From: Hyposmocoma kahamanoa
Lineage: Eukaryota > Arthropoda > Insecta > Lepidoptera > Cosmopterigidae
Reading direction: 5' to 3'
Assembly: GCF_003589595.1 (NCBI RefSeq)
Contig: NW_020653993.1
Coordinates: 2,593,419-2,657,418 of the forward strand
DNA: 64,000 nucleotides
Shown here piece by piece: positions 1 to 9,989 of the stretch. The position numbers and the translations under genes are program-made. The first letter of the stretch is position 1. Every line of letters begins with the position of its first letter. A model generated the notes under the pieces. That model saw only the letters and a list, made by a program, of their open reading frames with translations, searched no databases and had not been told where the DNA came from.

Positions 1-369
1 GTTTTAATACTACTAAGGTCATTAAATAATTGTCCCAGTAAAATTTTGAATCGGAAAGTGCCTTTTCATAGCAAAGGGCACTCAGGTCTTTTATAAAGCC
101 GTATAATGAGTGCTACGAGATCCCTGATAACAGGTGAAAAATATAGACGAATCGGGGAAGCGTGAACAGAGTCACTCTATAGCATGATATTTAAGTTTTG
201 AAAAATATTGTGTTGCGGGAAATTTGTTGAAGAAAAAAAACATGAATAACTTTTCAGCTACTATCGCCCACGTCTGTCGAAGTCTCTATAATGCTTTGAA
301 TGAGTAAATATATGAAATATTGAATGTTGCACATTACCACCACAATGACTTTTTTATGATAGTAATTGA
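1..369. other. Unassigned AT-rich DNA
   Basis: I see no coding frame, RNA gene or recognised repeat here. The DNA is AT-rich and similar in composition to the other unassigned parts of the window. Confidence 0.5.
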
Positions 370-497
370 CATAAGTTAACAAGTCCCATGTGCCTGTAAT
401 TTCCCCAGCACCCTTGCCCTTCTGAACCGGAACGCAGTGATGCTGACATTACTGCTTGGCAGATCTCTGACTTCTACCTATTTAGGTAAGGTGGCCA
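370..497 (-). repeat. 300-bp family, partial copy
   Basis: Read on the minus strand this is the central and 5' part of the abundant 300-bp family: the AAGGTGGC and ACTGCTTGGC blocks, the GTTCCGG-type block, and the CACATGGGACTTGT core. It is a fragment. Its missing A-rich 3' part lies further along at 731-884, in the wrong order for one intact minus-strand copy, so the two are separate fragments or a rearranged copy. Confidence 0.75.
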
Positions 498-730
498 GGA
501 GACGAAACGGGGAGGGGTGCTGCGGTACTTAAGTACAGCAACTTTATGTTGCGGCAATTGGGCTATCCGATTCCAAATTAGTTCGTAAGAAGAATTACGT
601 GAAAATTATATGCATGTAGTGTTGTGCTAGTAGGTTCCATTGTATTCGAATTGTATTTAAGCATATTTTTAGTTAAGACTGATAACTCTGTAACCACCTC
701 TTGTAAATTCCTATGCAGCGGAAAAATTTC

Positions 731-884
731 TTTTTTTATATAAAACCAAGTAACAGGACGAACAAGTCGTGCGCCTGGTGGTAAGCGACACACCTGCCCA
801 CAACAGTTGTAGTGCCGCTCAGGGCTTTAAATAGCAAAGATCTCAAGGGCACTGCCACAGATCCTGTCATCCGAAGACATAAGT
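731..884 (-). repeat. 300-bp family, 3' part
   Basis: Minus-strand copy of the 3' part of the 300-bp family. It shows the T-run (A-rich tail on the minus strand), the gacgaacaagtcgtgcgcc block, the ATAACAGTTG-like block and the gcaaagatct block, and ends at GACATAAGT. Confidence 0.8.
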
Positions 885-1183
885 AATAATCCTAATAGTC
901 ATAATTCTCTTAGAAGATTGTTATGTATTTGAGAGAGGAGAAACCTGTGCCCAAAAGTGAGATGCGTTATCTGTGTTAGGTCATAATCTAAGGCGACCGA
1001 ATAAGTGCTTATTGCGATTCGACTCTTGGAGCTAAAGGCGCTCTCCATACCAATGAAATTTTATTCTATTTCTATGTCGTCAGTCAATCGAGTTGGATAC
1101 CGCCTACACTGCTATTGGTCGTTACTCCAGAATTTTCTCATCGATCTGCCCTATACAAATCCTATACAAATATCATTATATAG
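885..1183. other. Unassigned AT-rich DNA
   Basis: No coding frame or recognised repeat. A frame running through 1005-1325 crosses into the SINE that follows and has no recognisable protein motif. Confidence 0.5.
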
Positions 1184-1410
1184 ACGGCCTCCGTGGTCTA
1201 GTGGCTTGCTGGTTTTCATGGTATCGCCATCTCTAAGGTCCCGGGTTCGATCCCCGGTCGGGAGTAGAAAACTAACTTTTCTATATTGTCTCGGGTGGTA
1301 CCGTTGTTGTTTCCGATTTCCATAAGACAAGTGCTTTAGCTACTTACTTTGGGATCAGAGCAACGTATGTCATGTTGTCTAATATTTATATTATTCATAT
1401 ATTTGGCATA
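1184..1410 (+). mobile_element. tRNA-derived SINE (family S2)
   Basis: Short interspersed element with a tRNA-like head. The A box is at TGGTCTAGTGG and the B box at GGTTCGATCCC, spaced as in a polymerase III internal promoter. The tRNA-unrelated body runs through the AAGTGCTTTAGCTACTTAC block to an AT-rich tail. I recognise the body as a common lepidopteran SINE type. Such elements depend on a LINE reverse transcriptase for movement. The 3' boundary is approximate. Confidence 0.85.
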
Positions 1411-1707
1411 ATAACTTAGGAGCGTTTGTGGAAATTACTTGATGATTTTCTTTGTTTATAATTATTATTTCATTCATGGCGGCCAATAGGCTTGGGCCAG
1501 AGTCAGTTTCTAGGTATTGCGTCACAGACGCCTTTAAGCTATAGTTGGAGCGGCCGTGTGGATCCCTAAGTTTCAAACCATTTTCTTATACTCCAGTCAA
1601 ATTCGATATAGCCAATGTACCTACTTTTAAATATTAATTTTGATTCATGTTATAAGCTGCTGTAATGAAATAACTTCGACATAATTTCAGCCCAAAACTA
1701 ATATAAC

Positions 1708-1900
1708 TGCCTCCGTGGCCGAACGGTCACCATGTTTGACTGCTACGCAGAGGTTCCGGGTTCGATTCCCGGGCTGGGAGAAATATTTGTATTGCCTACA
1801 TTTACTTCTCTCGTGAGTTTGAATGTAATTTGTGGATGTTTGTGTGTGTGCATGGCGACCGCGATACAGGGTTTCTATAGTGCAGGGATTTGAAAAAAAA
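1708..1900 (+). mobile_element. tRNA-derived SINE (family S1)
   Basis: SINE with A box TGGCCGAACGG and B box GGTTCGATTCCCGGG, followed by a conserved body (AAATATTTGTATTGCCTACA, TTTCTCTCGTGAGTTTG-like, and the CGACACAGGGTTTCC-like block) and an A-rich end. Four more copies lie in this window, at about 22729, 41772, 61276 and 62222. This copy has lost the ATT-repeat tail seen in the 22729 copy. Confidence 0.9.
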
Positions 1901-2318
1901 AAATATTTTTAACATTTGTTTTACTCTTGACATTATGTCTTATTTTTTTAGTCTATGATTTTCTTTGTTTACAAACGTGACGTCAGTTTGAAAGATCAAA
2001 TTGAGCGAAGTAGTAAAGAGGGTGGCGCAGTTCTCCTATGGATGCGTTCAGAACTATTAAAGTCATCCAACATGATCCGATGATAATTGTAAGGTTGCCA
2101 TATTAAAAAAAAGGACTGAGATTGCTATAATAAACGGGCACGTATGGACAGAGCTTTTGGTGTTAATAATTTAGACAGTAAACAACTGTGGCGCTCTCAC
2201 TGTGAATTGGACATGTGATATTTAATATATGTTTTAGTATTATTTAATAATAATAATAAATAAATAATTTATTTGGCATCCCAGGCCCAATTGTTAGTAA
2301 AATGCAGACTATTTCAAC
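1901..2318. other. Unassigned AT-rich DNA before a MITE
   Basis: No coding signal. The end, about 2240-2275, has AATAATAATAAATAAATAA followed by TTATTTGG, which resembles the tail region of a LINE on the minus strand, but no coding part is attached. Confidence 0.4.
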
Positions 2319-2322
2319 TTAT

Positions 2323-2924
2323 CCACTCACGCGATGCGCTCTTCTTACCGCAAAATAGCGGCTATTTGGTTTCGCAAATTAGAAAAGCATTCAGTTTAAA
2401 TACAAGTTTTTATAAATAAAAATTATTATTCTGCATTGCTAAATAAATACCCTCCGTACTACCAACAAAAACATCTCAAATAAAATGCAGTAATACACCG
2501 CAAACCCTGCACTTAAAAAGCACTAAAGAAATTTTTCATGTACTTGGATAAATATGATAATATTCCGTTTGAGTGGTTCTAACGTTTACCATGAAATTAC
2601 TCCTTAAAGTATAATTTATAAACATATATTGTAAACTTAAAAAACGCTATTTACGGTATGTTTTCAATAAATAAACACCGAAATCACCAGACCAAACAAT
2701 AACACACACGATTGTCGAGACGTATTTTTGAAGTTGTTTATTTTTTTTAAATGACAGACACAGGCATTAAAAACTTTATGGTTTGCTAGAGTGGTTACCG
2801 AAATAGCAATTAATATTAGTTCTTTTGCCTGTTATAACTTCGATATCCGATAAATCGGTATAAAATCATCACCGGCACCTCTAGGTGTGGTATGCGTCTA
2901 CGGCTGCATGTATCGCGTGAGCGG
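2323..2924 (+). mobile_element. 600-bp MITE, copy 1, with 4-bp target duplication
   Basis: Non-coding element of 602 bp. The left end begins CCACTCACGCGAT and the right end is ATCGCGTGAGCGG, which gives imperfect terminal inverted repeats of about 13 bp. It is flanked directly by TTAT on both sides (2319-2322 and 2925-2928). A second copy in inverted orientation lies at 5530-6136 and has its own 4-bp duplication, ATAG. The inside has no transposase frame, so this is a non-autonomous DNA transposon. Superfamilies that leave 4-bp duplications include Sola and Chapaev, but I cannot assign it from the termini alone. Confidence 0.85.
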
Positions 2925-3011
2925 TTATGACTATTGTTTGTAAACACAGAGACAAAACATAAAACATAACAACACACACTATTACGCTCTAGGCACCGCC
3001 GATTACCCCAT

Positions 3012-3246
3012 CACAAATGCAAATCTATGTGCCAACATTACATCTGGCAGCCAACGCCCTACGTTCACGATCAATGTCAGAATGGTCTTTAAGATCCTCC
3101 GCCAAGTAATGTCCTAGATGTTTAAATCTGCTCACCCTCTTTAGCACCACCTCATTTAGATTAATTTTAGTTTCATAAGACATCACTCTACCGGGGATCC
3201 CAAAGAACATAAACTCACTCTTGACACAATTGTGTACAAGGCCGTG
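3012..3246 (-). pseudogene. RTE-like LINE reverse transcriptase fragment
   Basis: Minus-strand frame of about 75 codons that reads like the C-terminal side of an RTE-type reverse transcriptase. It has a KSEFMFFG-like stretch, then VSRFKHLGHYLAEDL and DIDRERRALAARCN. In this family the block corresponds to the thumb region just after the catalytic domain (sFkYLG, then DI.reRRALa). The catalytic YADD box and both ends of the gene are missing, so this is a dead, truncated copy. An RTE-like 3' end on the plus strand is at 38190-38565 but covers a different part of the protein. Confidence 0.7.
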
Positions 3247-3464
3247 AGTACTTTGAGTAGATTTGTCTTTTGTACTTTCGTAAATGCAGAAAGGTGTTAA
3301 TTCAAATCCTCTGACATCATTATTTAATCGTCAACTGACCGAATTATTAATGGAAAATTTCCGCGGCAACGTGCACAACGATCAAATGCCAAATTCTTCA
3401 AGAGTCTTGATTGACCTTTCTTCATTTACTTCAGTGCCCCCTAGCGCCTGTAAGTAATTAATAG

Positions 3465-3690
3465 ATTCAGGCGTTATTTTGCGGAAGTTCGAGTTAATAA
3501 AAATGGAAGTAAATTAATTTGTTACTTCGTGAACTCGTGTAGATTAACTAGTGCAAAGTAACTGCGCTTGTGTTGAATTTTTTATATGCAGATAATTTAA
3601 AAAAGGGTGGAAAATTTACTTAGGACGATTTAACCTCCACTGGGTTCGCGGAGTCACAAATTAATTTGCTTCCATTTGTATTTCCCTGAC
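3465..3690. repeat. Foldback repeat related to the 45.4-kb hairpin
   Basis: The two ends carry the same motif in opposite orientations: AATGGAAGTAAATTAATTTG at about 3502 and AATTAATTTGCTTCCATT at about 3661. Each is joined to a CGCGGAG/CTTCGTGAAC-like arm. The central part is about 100 bp. A compact relative, with the two arms almost adjacent, lies at 45394-45525. Confidence 0.6.
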
Positions 3691-3720
3691 GGCCTGTCTG
3701 GACGAATCTAAGAACCTTTT

Positions 3721-4000
3721 AGTAGCAATAGAGTTCCTTGTAAAAGAGTTCGCCCTGAGAAACACTGCCCCCTTACCTATTACCTACTGCGTTCCGGTTT
3801 TGAAGTATAAGGGTGCTGGTGAAATTACAGGCACATGGGACTTGTCAACTTATGTCTCAGGGTGATAGGCGCAGTGTCAGTACCCTTCAGATCTTTGCGA
3901 TTTAAAGCTCTGCGTGGCACTGCAACTGTGATGGACAGGCGTGTAACTTACCATCAGCCACACGACTTGTTCGTCCCGTCATTAGATATTATAAAAAAAG
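3721..4000 (+). repeat. 300-bp family, nearly complete copy
   Basis: One of the fuller copies of the commonest repeat here. In order it shows TAGCAATAGAGTTCCTTGT, a TACCTATT block, GTTCCGGTTTTGAAG, GAAATTACAGGCACATGGGA, CTTATGTCTCAGGGTGA, CAGATCTTTGCGATTTAAAG, GGCACTGCAACTGTGATGGA, CATCAG.CACACGACTTGTTC, CCGTCA and a terminal A-run. The family has an A-rich 3' end and no inverted termini, which suggests retroposition, possibly as the mobilised 3' tail of a LINE. There is no tRNA-like promoter and no coding capacity. Confidence 0.85.
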
Positions 4001-4178
4001 AAAAAATCGAAGAACCATCTCTCTCAAAAGATATTACCGAAAAGTCTATCTAAATCAGTTCAGTTATTTTGGTGATAGAAATGTGCAGAAACAAACATAA
4101 GTACCACCTCTTAACCGGTTTATGAAAAATGAATAAAACATTTATTAAGGAAACAATAAAATTTCTGTCAATCCACGC

Positions 4179-4330
4179 TTGATTCACAGCCAGGGTCCGG
4201 CTAAAAGCGTCCGGAAGTGCGACCGGGTTGCTTTCATACGGATCCGGTGCGGATCCGGTTGCCGGAACACGACCGTTTATGACTTAGAGACCGGACGTCG
4301 GCTAGTTTGTCGCCTTTACCGCAGATAAGA
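4179..4330. other. GC-rich patch with repeated CCGG motifs
   Basis: A short stretch much richer in G+C than its surroundings, with many CCGG and GGATCCGG motifs between about 4195 and 4305. No coding frame or RNA fold was recognised. It may be the remnant of a different repeat. Confidence 0.4.
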
Positions 4331-4485
4331 TAAATAGTAAGTCATCTTGTGGCTACATTGTGGCTGTTTAAAATTATTTCGGTGTGCGATTGAATACAAC
4401 AGATTCTTTTGGTATAAATAAAATTAGTAGGATAACAGATGAAAGAAGAGAGAGAGAAAACTGCAACATTTGATGTGTATTCATG

Positions 4486-4791
4486 TAGTAGCAGCAGAAC
4501 TCCTTGTCAAAGAGTTCGTCCAGGGTAGTACTGGCACCTTACCTATTTCTGTCGTCAAGCAGTAATGTCAAGCATTACTGTGTTCCGGTTTTGAAGGGTA
4601 GGGATGCTGATGAAATTACAGGCACATGGGACTTGTCAACTTATGTCTCAGGATGACGGGCACATTGGCAGTGCCCCTCAGATTTTTGCGATTTAAAGCT
4701 CTGAGGGCACTGCAACTGGTATGGACAGGCCTGTGGCTCGCCATCAGACGCATGACTTGTTCATCCCGTCACTTGATATTATTAAAAAAAA
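4486..4791 (+). repeat. 300-bp family, complete copy
   Basis: Full set of family blocks from GTAGCAGCAGAACTCCTTG to the TTATTAAAAAAA end. It contains an internal duplication around CAGTAATGTCAAGCATTACTG. Confidence 0.85.
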
Positions 4792-4847
4792 TCGCAATTA
4801 ATGACAACAGTATTTTTTAAGGTATAATATTGTTATATAAACAATTA

Positions 4848-5010
4848 CATATATATCGAGTTCTTAGGTTTTCGCGATTGTTACACATAGGAAATGAAAC
4901 TATTTTTCCAAATGTAAATCGCGTATATTTGTTTTTTCAAACAAACTGCGTTTCGGGCCCTTTACAGGTCCCATAGTCACGGTTGATTGAAAATTGACAA
5001 TCACTTTTTT
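4848..5010 (-). repeat. Penelope-like 3' tail
   Basis: On the minus strand: a GTGACTATGGGACCTGTAAAG block, then GGGCCCGAAACG, then a run ending in TTTCATTTCCTATGTGTAAC and AACCTAAGAACTCGATATA. The same sequence appears on the plus strand at 9370-9515 and, truncated, at 43238-43305. The GACC/ATGG...CGAAACGT signature is what I associate with 3' ends of Penelope-like elements. No coding part is attached here. Confidence 0.5.
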
Positions 5011-5276
5011 TTTATGATATCATGTAACGCAACCAACACATTGTGTGTGGTAAGTAACACGCCTACCTTATGGTAGGCGCCTTATGGCCCTTAACGCTGT
5101 GACGCGGGTAACCTATGCGGACGTCCGCGACGGGCGGTAAAATGTATTTTATGCCTATACAGCACGCTCAGTGCGACGCGGGTGAGGAGCGCATTTAATT
5201 CATAAGCTAATTTAATTTATCCGCTCGTCCGCTCGCGGAGAGTCCGCACTTTTAAGTTGCACTGTTAAGGCCCTAA
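5011..5276. repeat. Diverged repeat of uncertain family
   Basis: It starts with a T-run and TATGATATCATGTAACG, then GTGTGTGGTAAGTAACACGCC, which is distantly similar to the 3' part of the 300-bp family on the minus strand. The rest is GC-rich (GACGTCCGCGACGGGCGG, CACGCTCAGTGCGACGCGGG) and not recognised. Confidence 0.35.
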
Positions 5277-5529
5277 CAGTATGGTATGGTGTAACAGGCT
5301 GGTGTTCGCAACTCGACGTCCAGGTGCCTGTTTTGCGTGTGTGTAGTGCAGGGTCCTGCTCGTGCCACCCAAGCTCCTCCAAAAATCTCATCACCCGCCT
5401 GGGTTATTTGAAAACATCGGGGAGCGACTTCGGCACTCCAAGGTATTATCTCCTGTAGTTGACCACGCCGGAGCATTGCAGTAGGATGTGCGCGGCTGTT
5501 TCCTCTCCCTCCATACATGCTCTGCATAG
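5277..5529 (-). pseudogene. I-like LINE 3' end, part 1 (split by a MITE)
   Basis: The minus strand matches the 3' end of the LINE at 17343-19724: the last coding region with the zinc-knuckle area (GCATGTATGGAGGGAGAGG, then the CATCCTACTGCAATGCTCC block), the C-terminal tail ending in LGWHE, and the 3' untranslated region to TGTTACACCATACCATACT. It is interrupted by the MITE at 5530-6136 and resumes at 6141. It is truncated on its 5' side and has frame damage. Confidence 0.8.
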
Positions 5530-6136
5530 CCTCTCATGCGATTCATGCGTCTCTGGAAGCATACCACACCTTTAGGTGCCGGTGATGATTTTATACCGAT
5601 TTATCGGATATCGAAGTTATAACAGGTAAAAGAACTAATACTAATTGCTATTTCGGTAACTACTCTAGCAAACCAAAAAGTTTTTAATGCCTGGGTCTGT
5701 CATTAAAAAAAATAAACAACTTCAAAAATACGTCACGACAATCGTGTGTGTTATTGTTTGGGCTGGTGATGTCGGTGTTTATTTATTGAAAACATATCGT
5801 AAGTTGCGTTTTTTAAGTTTACCCTGAATATAAATGTTTATAAACTATACTTTAAGGAGTAATTTCATGGTAAACATTAGAACCACTCAAACGGAATATT
5901 ATCATATTTACCCAAGTACACCAAAAATTTCATTAGTGCTTTTTAAGTGCAGGATTTGCGGTGTATTACTGCATTTTATTTGAGATGTTTTTGTTGGTAG
6001 TACGGAGGGTATTTATTTAGCAATGCAGAATAATAATTTTTATTTTTAAAAACTTGTATTTAAACTGAATTCTTTTCTAATTTGCGAAACCAAATAGCCG
6101 CCATTTTGCGATAGGATGAGCGCATCGCGTGAGCGG
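5530..6136 (-). mobile_element. 600-bp MITE, copy 2, nested in a LINE
   Basis: Inverted copy of the element at 2323-2924. The termini are CCTCTCATGCGAT and ATCGCGTGAGCGG, flanked by ATAG on both sides (5526-5529 and 6137-6140). The flanking LINE has the undisturbed site at about 19470-19485, which on the opposite strand reads CTCTGCATAGAGGGCTG, so the insertion point and 4-bp duplication are confirmed by an empty site. The interior follows copy 1 over nearly its full length with small indels. Confidence 0.9.
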
Positions 6137-6140
6137 ATAG

Positions 6141-6245
6141 AGGGCTGTCCGTGATACCTAGATTGAAAAGGTGTTATGAATCATGAGCCATTAGAGCTGC
6201 AGTTAGAATGCGCAGCTCTTTCCTTTTGAGTTTAAGAAATTTAGG
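6141..6245 (-). pseudogene. I-like LINE 3' end, part 2
   Basis: Continuation of the minus-strand LINE fragment after the MITE. AGGGCTGTCCGTGATACCTA, AATTGAAAAGGTGTTATG and CAGTTAGAATGC match the reverse of about 19370-19475. With 5277-5529 it forms one truncated LINE insertion. Confidence 0.8.
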
Positions 6246-6246
6246 C

Positions 6247-6482
6247 TGTCCACAAACTTAGGCTCTAACAGTAGCACACAGAGTTTTGAATCGCAAAGAC
6301 CTGAGAGCACTACTACGGCGCCCGTCAGCCTGAGACATAAGTTGACAACTCCCAGTGCCTGTAATTTCAGAGCAGTCTTATCCTTCAAAACCAGAACGGA
6401 GTAATGCTCCCATTACTACTTGGCGGCAGAAATAAGTAATTCCCTGGACAAACTCTTTTACAAAAAGCTCTACTGCTAATAA
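6247..6482 (-). repeat. 300-bp family copy
   Basis: Minus-strand copy from the AACAGTAGCACACAGAG block through GACATAAGTTGACAACTCCC to AGCTCTACTGCTA. The A-rich 3' end is missing where it abuts the LINE fragment. Confidence 0.8.
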
Positions 6483-6839
6483 AAAAATATTTATGCATAT
6501 AAATGTATATTATCACACACAAATTGCCAAAAAGGAAACCGTAATTTCGTCAGATACCCGTTCATTTTCTCCATTACTTTTACATTAGATAATGAAACCT
6601 TAGTTGAAATTTGATATAACGATAACAGAGGTAAATATTCTCTATAGAGCATCACGGAACAGGTTTCTAAAATCTAATTAAAATCAAAATGTTCACAACC
6701 CCTGCTTTACGTGAACATTCGACCTTCTATCTAAACAGAGATTACAAACATTTTATTGTAAAATAAATGTTACTGCAATGTGATGCAAAGTACTTACCCA
6801 AGTTAGGTGTACAATAATTGAAATTAAATTATATAATAA

Positions 6840-7145
6840 ATGTTATATATTTGACTATAACATTAATTTTATTGAATATTATGTTGTTTTACTACCATGA
6901 TATTCATTTATTTTTTCCGAAATTACTCCACTAGTTTGTTATAATTATTAATAGAAAGATCGATCACAAAGAAAACTTCCTTCGATCCTGTCAGTCGTGT
7001 CTGTTTTGCCAATCTAGGGCAACTTCACTACCAACTGAGCTGCATATCGAGTTAGCAGACGATTCGAATTTTACTATGCATTTGTTTTCGGTTTTTAACG
7101 GCTTTTCTGCCTTAGCGCCACATGTGAGAAATCTATGAGAAGTTT
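6840..7145 (-). mobile_element. tRNA-headed SINE (family S5)
   Basis: Read on the minus strand: a leader with TTCTCACATGTGGCGCTAAGG, a tRNA-like head with AGCTCAGTTGGTAG (A box), a decayed B box near GACAGGATCGAAGG, then a body with ATTAATAATTATAACAAACT and TAGTGGAGTAATTTC. The same leader, head and body recur at 28085-28322 (minus) and 44640-45185 (plus), and the body alone at several places. I infer a SINE with an internal tRNA-like promoter. The ends are approximate. Confidence 0.65.
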
Positions 7146-7168
7146 TCTTCGCTCAACAGTCCTGTTGA

Positions 7169-7194
7169 AAGAAAGAAAGAAAGAAGGAAAACTG
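7169..7194 (+). repeat. GAAA microsatellite
   Basis: Short tandem GAAA tract ending GAAGGAAAA. Confidence 0.8.
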
Positions 7195-7199
7195 TTTAT

Positions 7200-9180
7200 T
7201 ACACAAGCACTAAAATGGTAAGTTTTCGTGTGGTCTTCAATTTATATAGCAAACACAAAGTCTTAAGAGTGTATCCAACCCTAGAGAGGATGGAAAAATA
7301 TACAACCTCAAATGGCTTTGGTTGATTTCGCATAACAGTGAAAATGTTGAACCAATCACTTTGGAAAAAATATATAGTAAAATTGAGGATATAAACTGTT
7401 TGGAAACACGATTCCTAAACAATTTCACGATAGAAAACTTACCTCAAAATTTTACAAGAAAACCGCTGTATTCCATAAGTACTTCACATATATCATGATG
7501 ATGATATATCAACTGAACGAAACAGAACACGATTTACGATATATATTTTGCATGGCTTTAATAAAGCTAGTGCCCCTGCGGTTCGACTCAAGCAAAACGA
7601 ACCGTATTAGTACGGTGCAAAATTAGAATTTGAGCGCGGTGGTACCGACTCTTAATTGTACGGACTGTTGCAATTTTCATTTCAAATTTAAAATCAACTC
7701 TAAGAAACTTGCCATAAGACCGTCCAGTCTTGTTAACTCAAGCGTGTCGTGAACTGTACTCGCAAATAACTTACTGCATATATCTCCTAATCTACATCAT
7801 TAGTGTTTTATATCCATGCGTGATTTGTTATACAAGTATTGTATGTCAACAACTGTGAAATAGAGAGCGATAAGGAGCGGTCTTGTGGAAAGAGCCTACT
7901 TCAATATATAGTAAGTAATAGGATCTATATCTATGTCACTCCTAATGTTCCGACTAGCGTCTATTAATTAATCCTGACGAGCTTCGCATACGGAGCACAG
8001 TGGCGCCACTGACATTGAAATTGAAAACCACGTATCCACCAAACTATTTTACAGTACAATAACATGGGCATGTATTTAAATAATCATTTTAAGTTTGCAG
8101 AAGCAGCAGTCCAAGAATCTAACCGGTCATTTATTTTAATTATTGACCGTCTATCTCTGAGACATAAAAAAAAATAAATCATTGGATATTTTAGTCTGTT
8201 CAGAGCTACGCAAGAAATGTTTGATATGTACAAATTAAATTTGATAGTTTTGTGTTGGGTCTCAAAACTAAGACAAATAAGCATTAAAAATAAAATTTTA
8301 ATACTTATTTTTTTATACTTACTTTTATATTTTTAACATAATTTGACCTGAAAACATGTTCGGAAACGCAAGCAAATTGGCTTCTGGTACGCACCCGCCG
8401 CTGCCGCGGCATACTCGCTTCGCTCGCTCGGCTCGTGCTACTTTTTCATATATTAGGCGATCAATATCAAAAGTTATACTAGTGGAAAAGACCAGTAATA
8501 AAAATAGAGAATCAAATATAATTTTTTAATACCAAATATTAATTTAGTATGCTTAATCATAATGATACTGTTACCTTGAATGCAGTTCATTTATATTTTA
8601 TCCGTAGATCAACTAATATAGACGGAAAATTAAATATATACGTATATCAAACATAAAAAAATTACGTTTATTTAAAAAATGCACTTTTGCAATAGTACAA
8701 TTATATATTAGAGAATTAAATAATATTATCCCAATAACATAATGGACACGATATGTTGAAGTATGGTTATCAAAAAGAAACAATAAAACGTTCTATTATA
8801 AAGACCAAGTAACACACTTTTACATTGGCATTACGTCTAACATCCTTATCATAAATAACGTAATCGACATTTTTGCAAAATTGAGTTATTAACTTGGCTA
8901 GAATCCGCAGAATGAGACCTACAACACCCTCTAACCGGTTTTTTAATATCTTATTTATTTTCAGTTTTATTGTTAAGCAAAATTAGCGTGTTTGAAATTT
9001 TCCAAAAAAGAAACTAGGCGCCAATATTACGAACGTGAAAAGGACGTGTTTGTTGAAACAAAAAATAATAAATTCATACGCTTGGTATAATAAAGTCACA
9101 TGTAATCATACGTCATTATCAGCGCTTTTATTACATGAAAGTCATAAAAATTATACAAACTACGTGAAAGAATTATGCTC
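7200..9180. other. Unassigned AT-rich DNA, 2 kb
   Basis: No coding frame with recognisable motifs, no RNA gene and no repeat that I can match elsewhere in the window. A small GC-rich patch (about 8391-8450) contains CCGCTGCCGCGG and CGCTTCGCTCGCTCGGC. This may be unique host sequence or very old transposon debris. Confidence 0.5.
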
Positions 9181-9181
9181 A

Positions 9182-9520
9182 TCGCACTGTTAATACAATA
9201 GTGTACTAACACAAAAATAGTATTTTTTCAGAATCGATGAAAAACGAATTACTCACTTCCTGTGTAAGATTATTAAAATTTATGTATAGACTAAAGCTTA
9301 TTACAGACATCTAAACAATTTCCTAGTTGCCAAATAATTTCAAATTGACAAATAAGGAAATAACATTATTACAGTCAATCGTGACCATGGGACCCGTAAA
9401 GAGCCCGAAACGTTGGTTTGTTTGAAAAAACAAATATACCCGATTTAAATCCGGAAAAATAGTTTCATTTCCTATGTGTAACAATCGCGAAAACCTAAGA
9501 ACTCGATATAACCCTTATAT
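9182..9520 (+). repeat. Penelope-like 3' region
   Basis: Plus-strand copy of a dispersed sequence whose inverted counterpart is at 30215-30690. Shared blocks are ATCGCACTGT near the start, CGAATTACTC, and TTTCCTAGTTGCCA. It then runs into the tail GTGACCATGGGACCCGTAAAG, GAGCCCGAAACGTTGG and TTTCATTTCCTATGTGTAAC, which is shared with 4848-5010. I infer the 3' end of a Penelope-like element. No GIY-YIG coding region survives here. Confidence 0.5.
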
Positions 9521-9545
9521 TCAATAGGTTCTTTGCATAATGTCG

Positions 9546-9787
9546 TATGTTTAAAGGTAAAACCACATAAGTGACTTTTTAAACAAAAAGTCTTTAACTT
9601 ACATAGCTATGGTAAGAAAATCACTATCTTTCTGTACGTGAAGCATTATAACAAAATAAGCTATAAACTTAGTAAGAGGTTTATCTGAAGAAAGATGGTG
9701 ATTTTCTTACAACAAATGCATAAGTTAGAGATTTTTTGTAGAAATTGTTAATTATGTGGTTTTTACCTTTAAGCAGACGATATGTCT
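9546..9787. mobile_element. Foldback MITE
   Basis: Two arms of about 100 bp in inverted orientation (about 9546-9645 and 9685-9787) around a short loop. Matched blocks are TTTAAAGGTAAAACCACATAA with CCACATAATT, and GGTAAGAAAATCACTATCTTTC with TGTAAGAAAATCACC on the opposite strand. Most positions pair. No coding capacity. I could not fix a target duplication. Confidence 0.7.
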
Positions 9788-9937
9788 ATGGCTTTTTTGT
9801 GTCAACTCAACTAAATTGAACACGTATAGTATACACTTTTAAAATGGTTCTAATTTCGTTTGTAAAAAAATAATTTTGAAATAAAACCGGTGTCAGGAAC
9901 ACTCGCTCGACCCGCGCAATGGAACCGACGTTATATA

Positions 9938-9981
9938 TTCCACCTAAACATTATATATTTTTATTTAATGTTTAGGTGGAA
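9938..9981. repeat. Perfect 16-bp-arm hairpin
   Basis: The arms TTCCACCTAAACATTA (9938-9953) and TAATGTTTAGGTGGAA (9966-9981) are perfectly complementary around a 12-nt AT loop. Confidence 0.85.
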
Positions 9982-9989
9982 ATACACCA

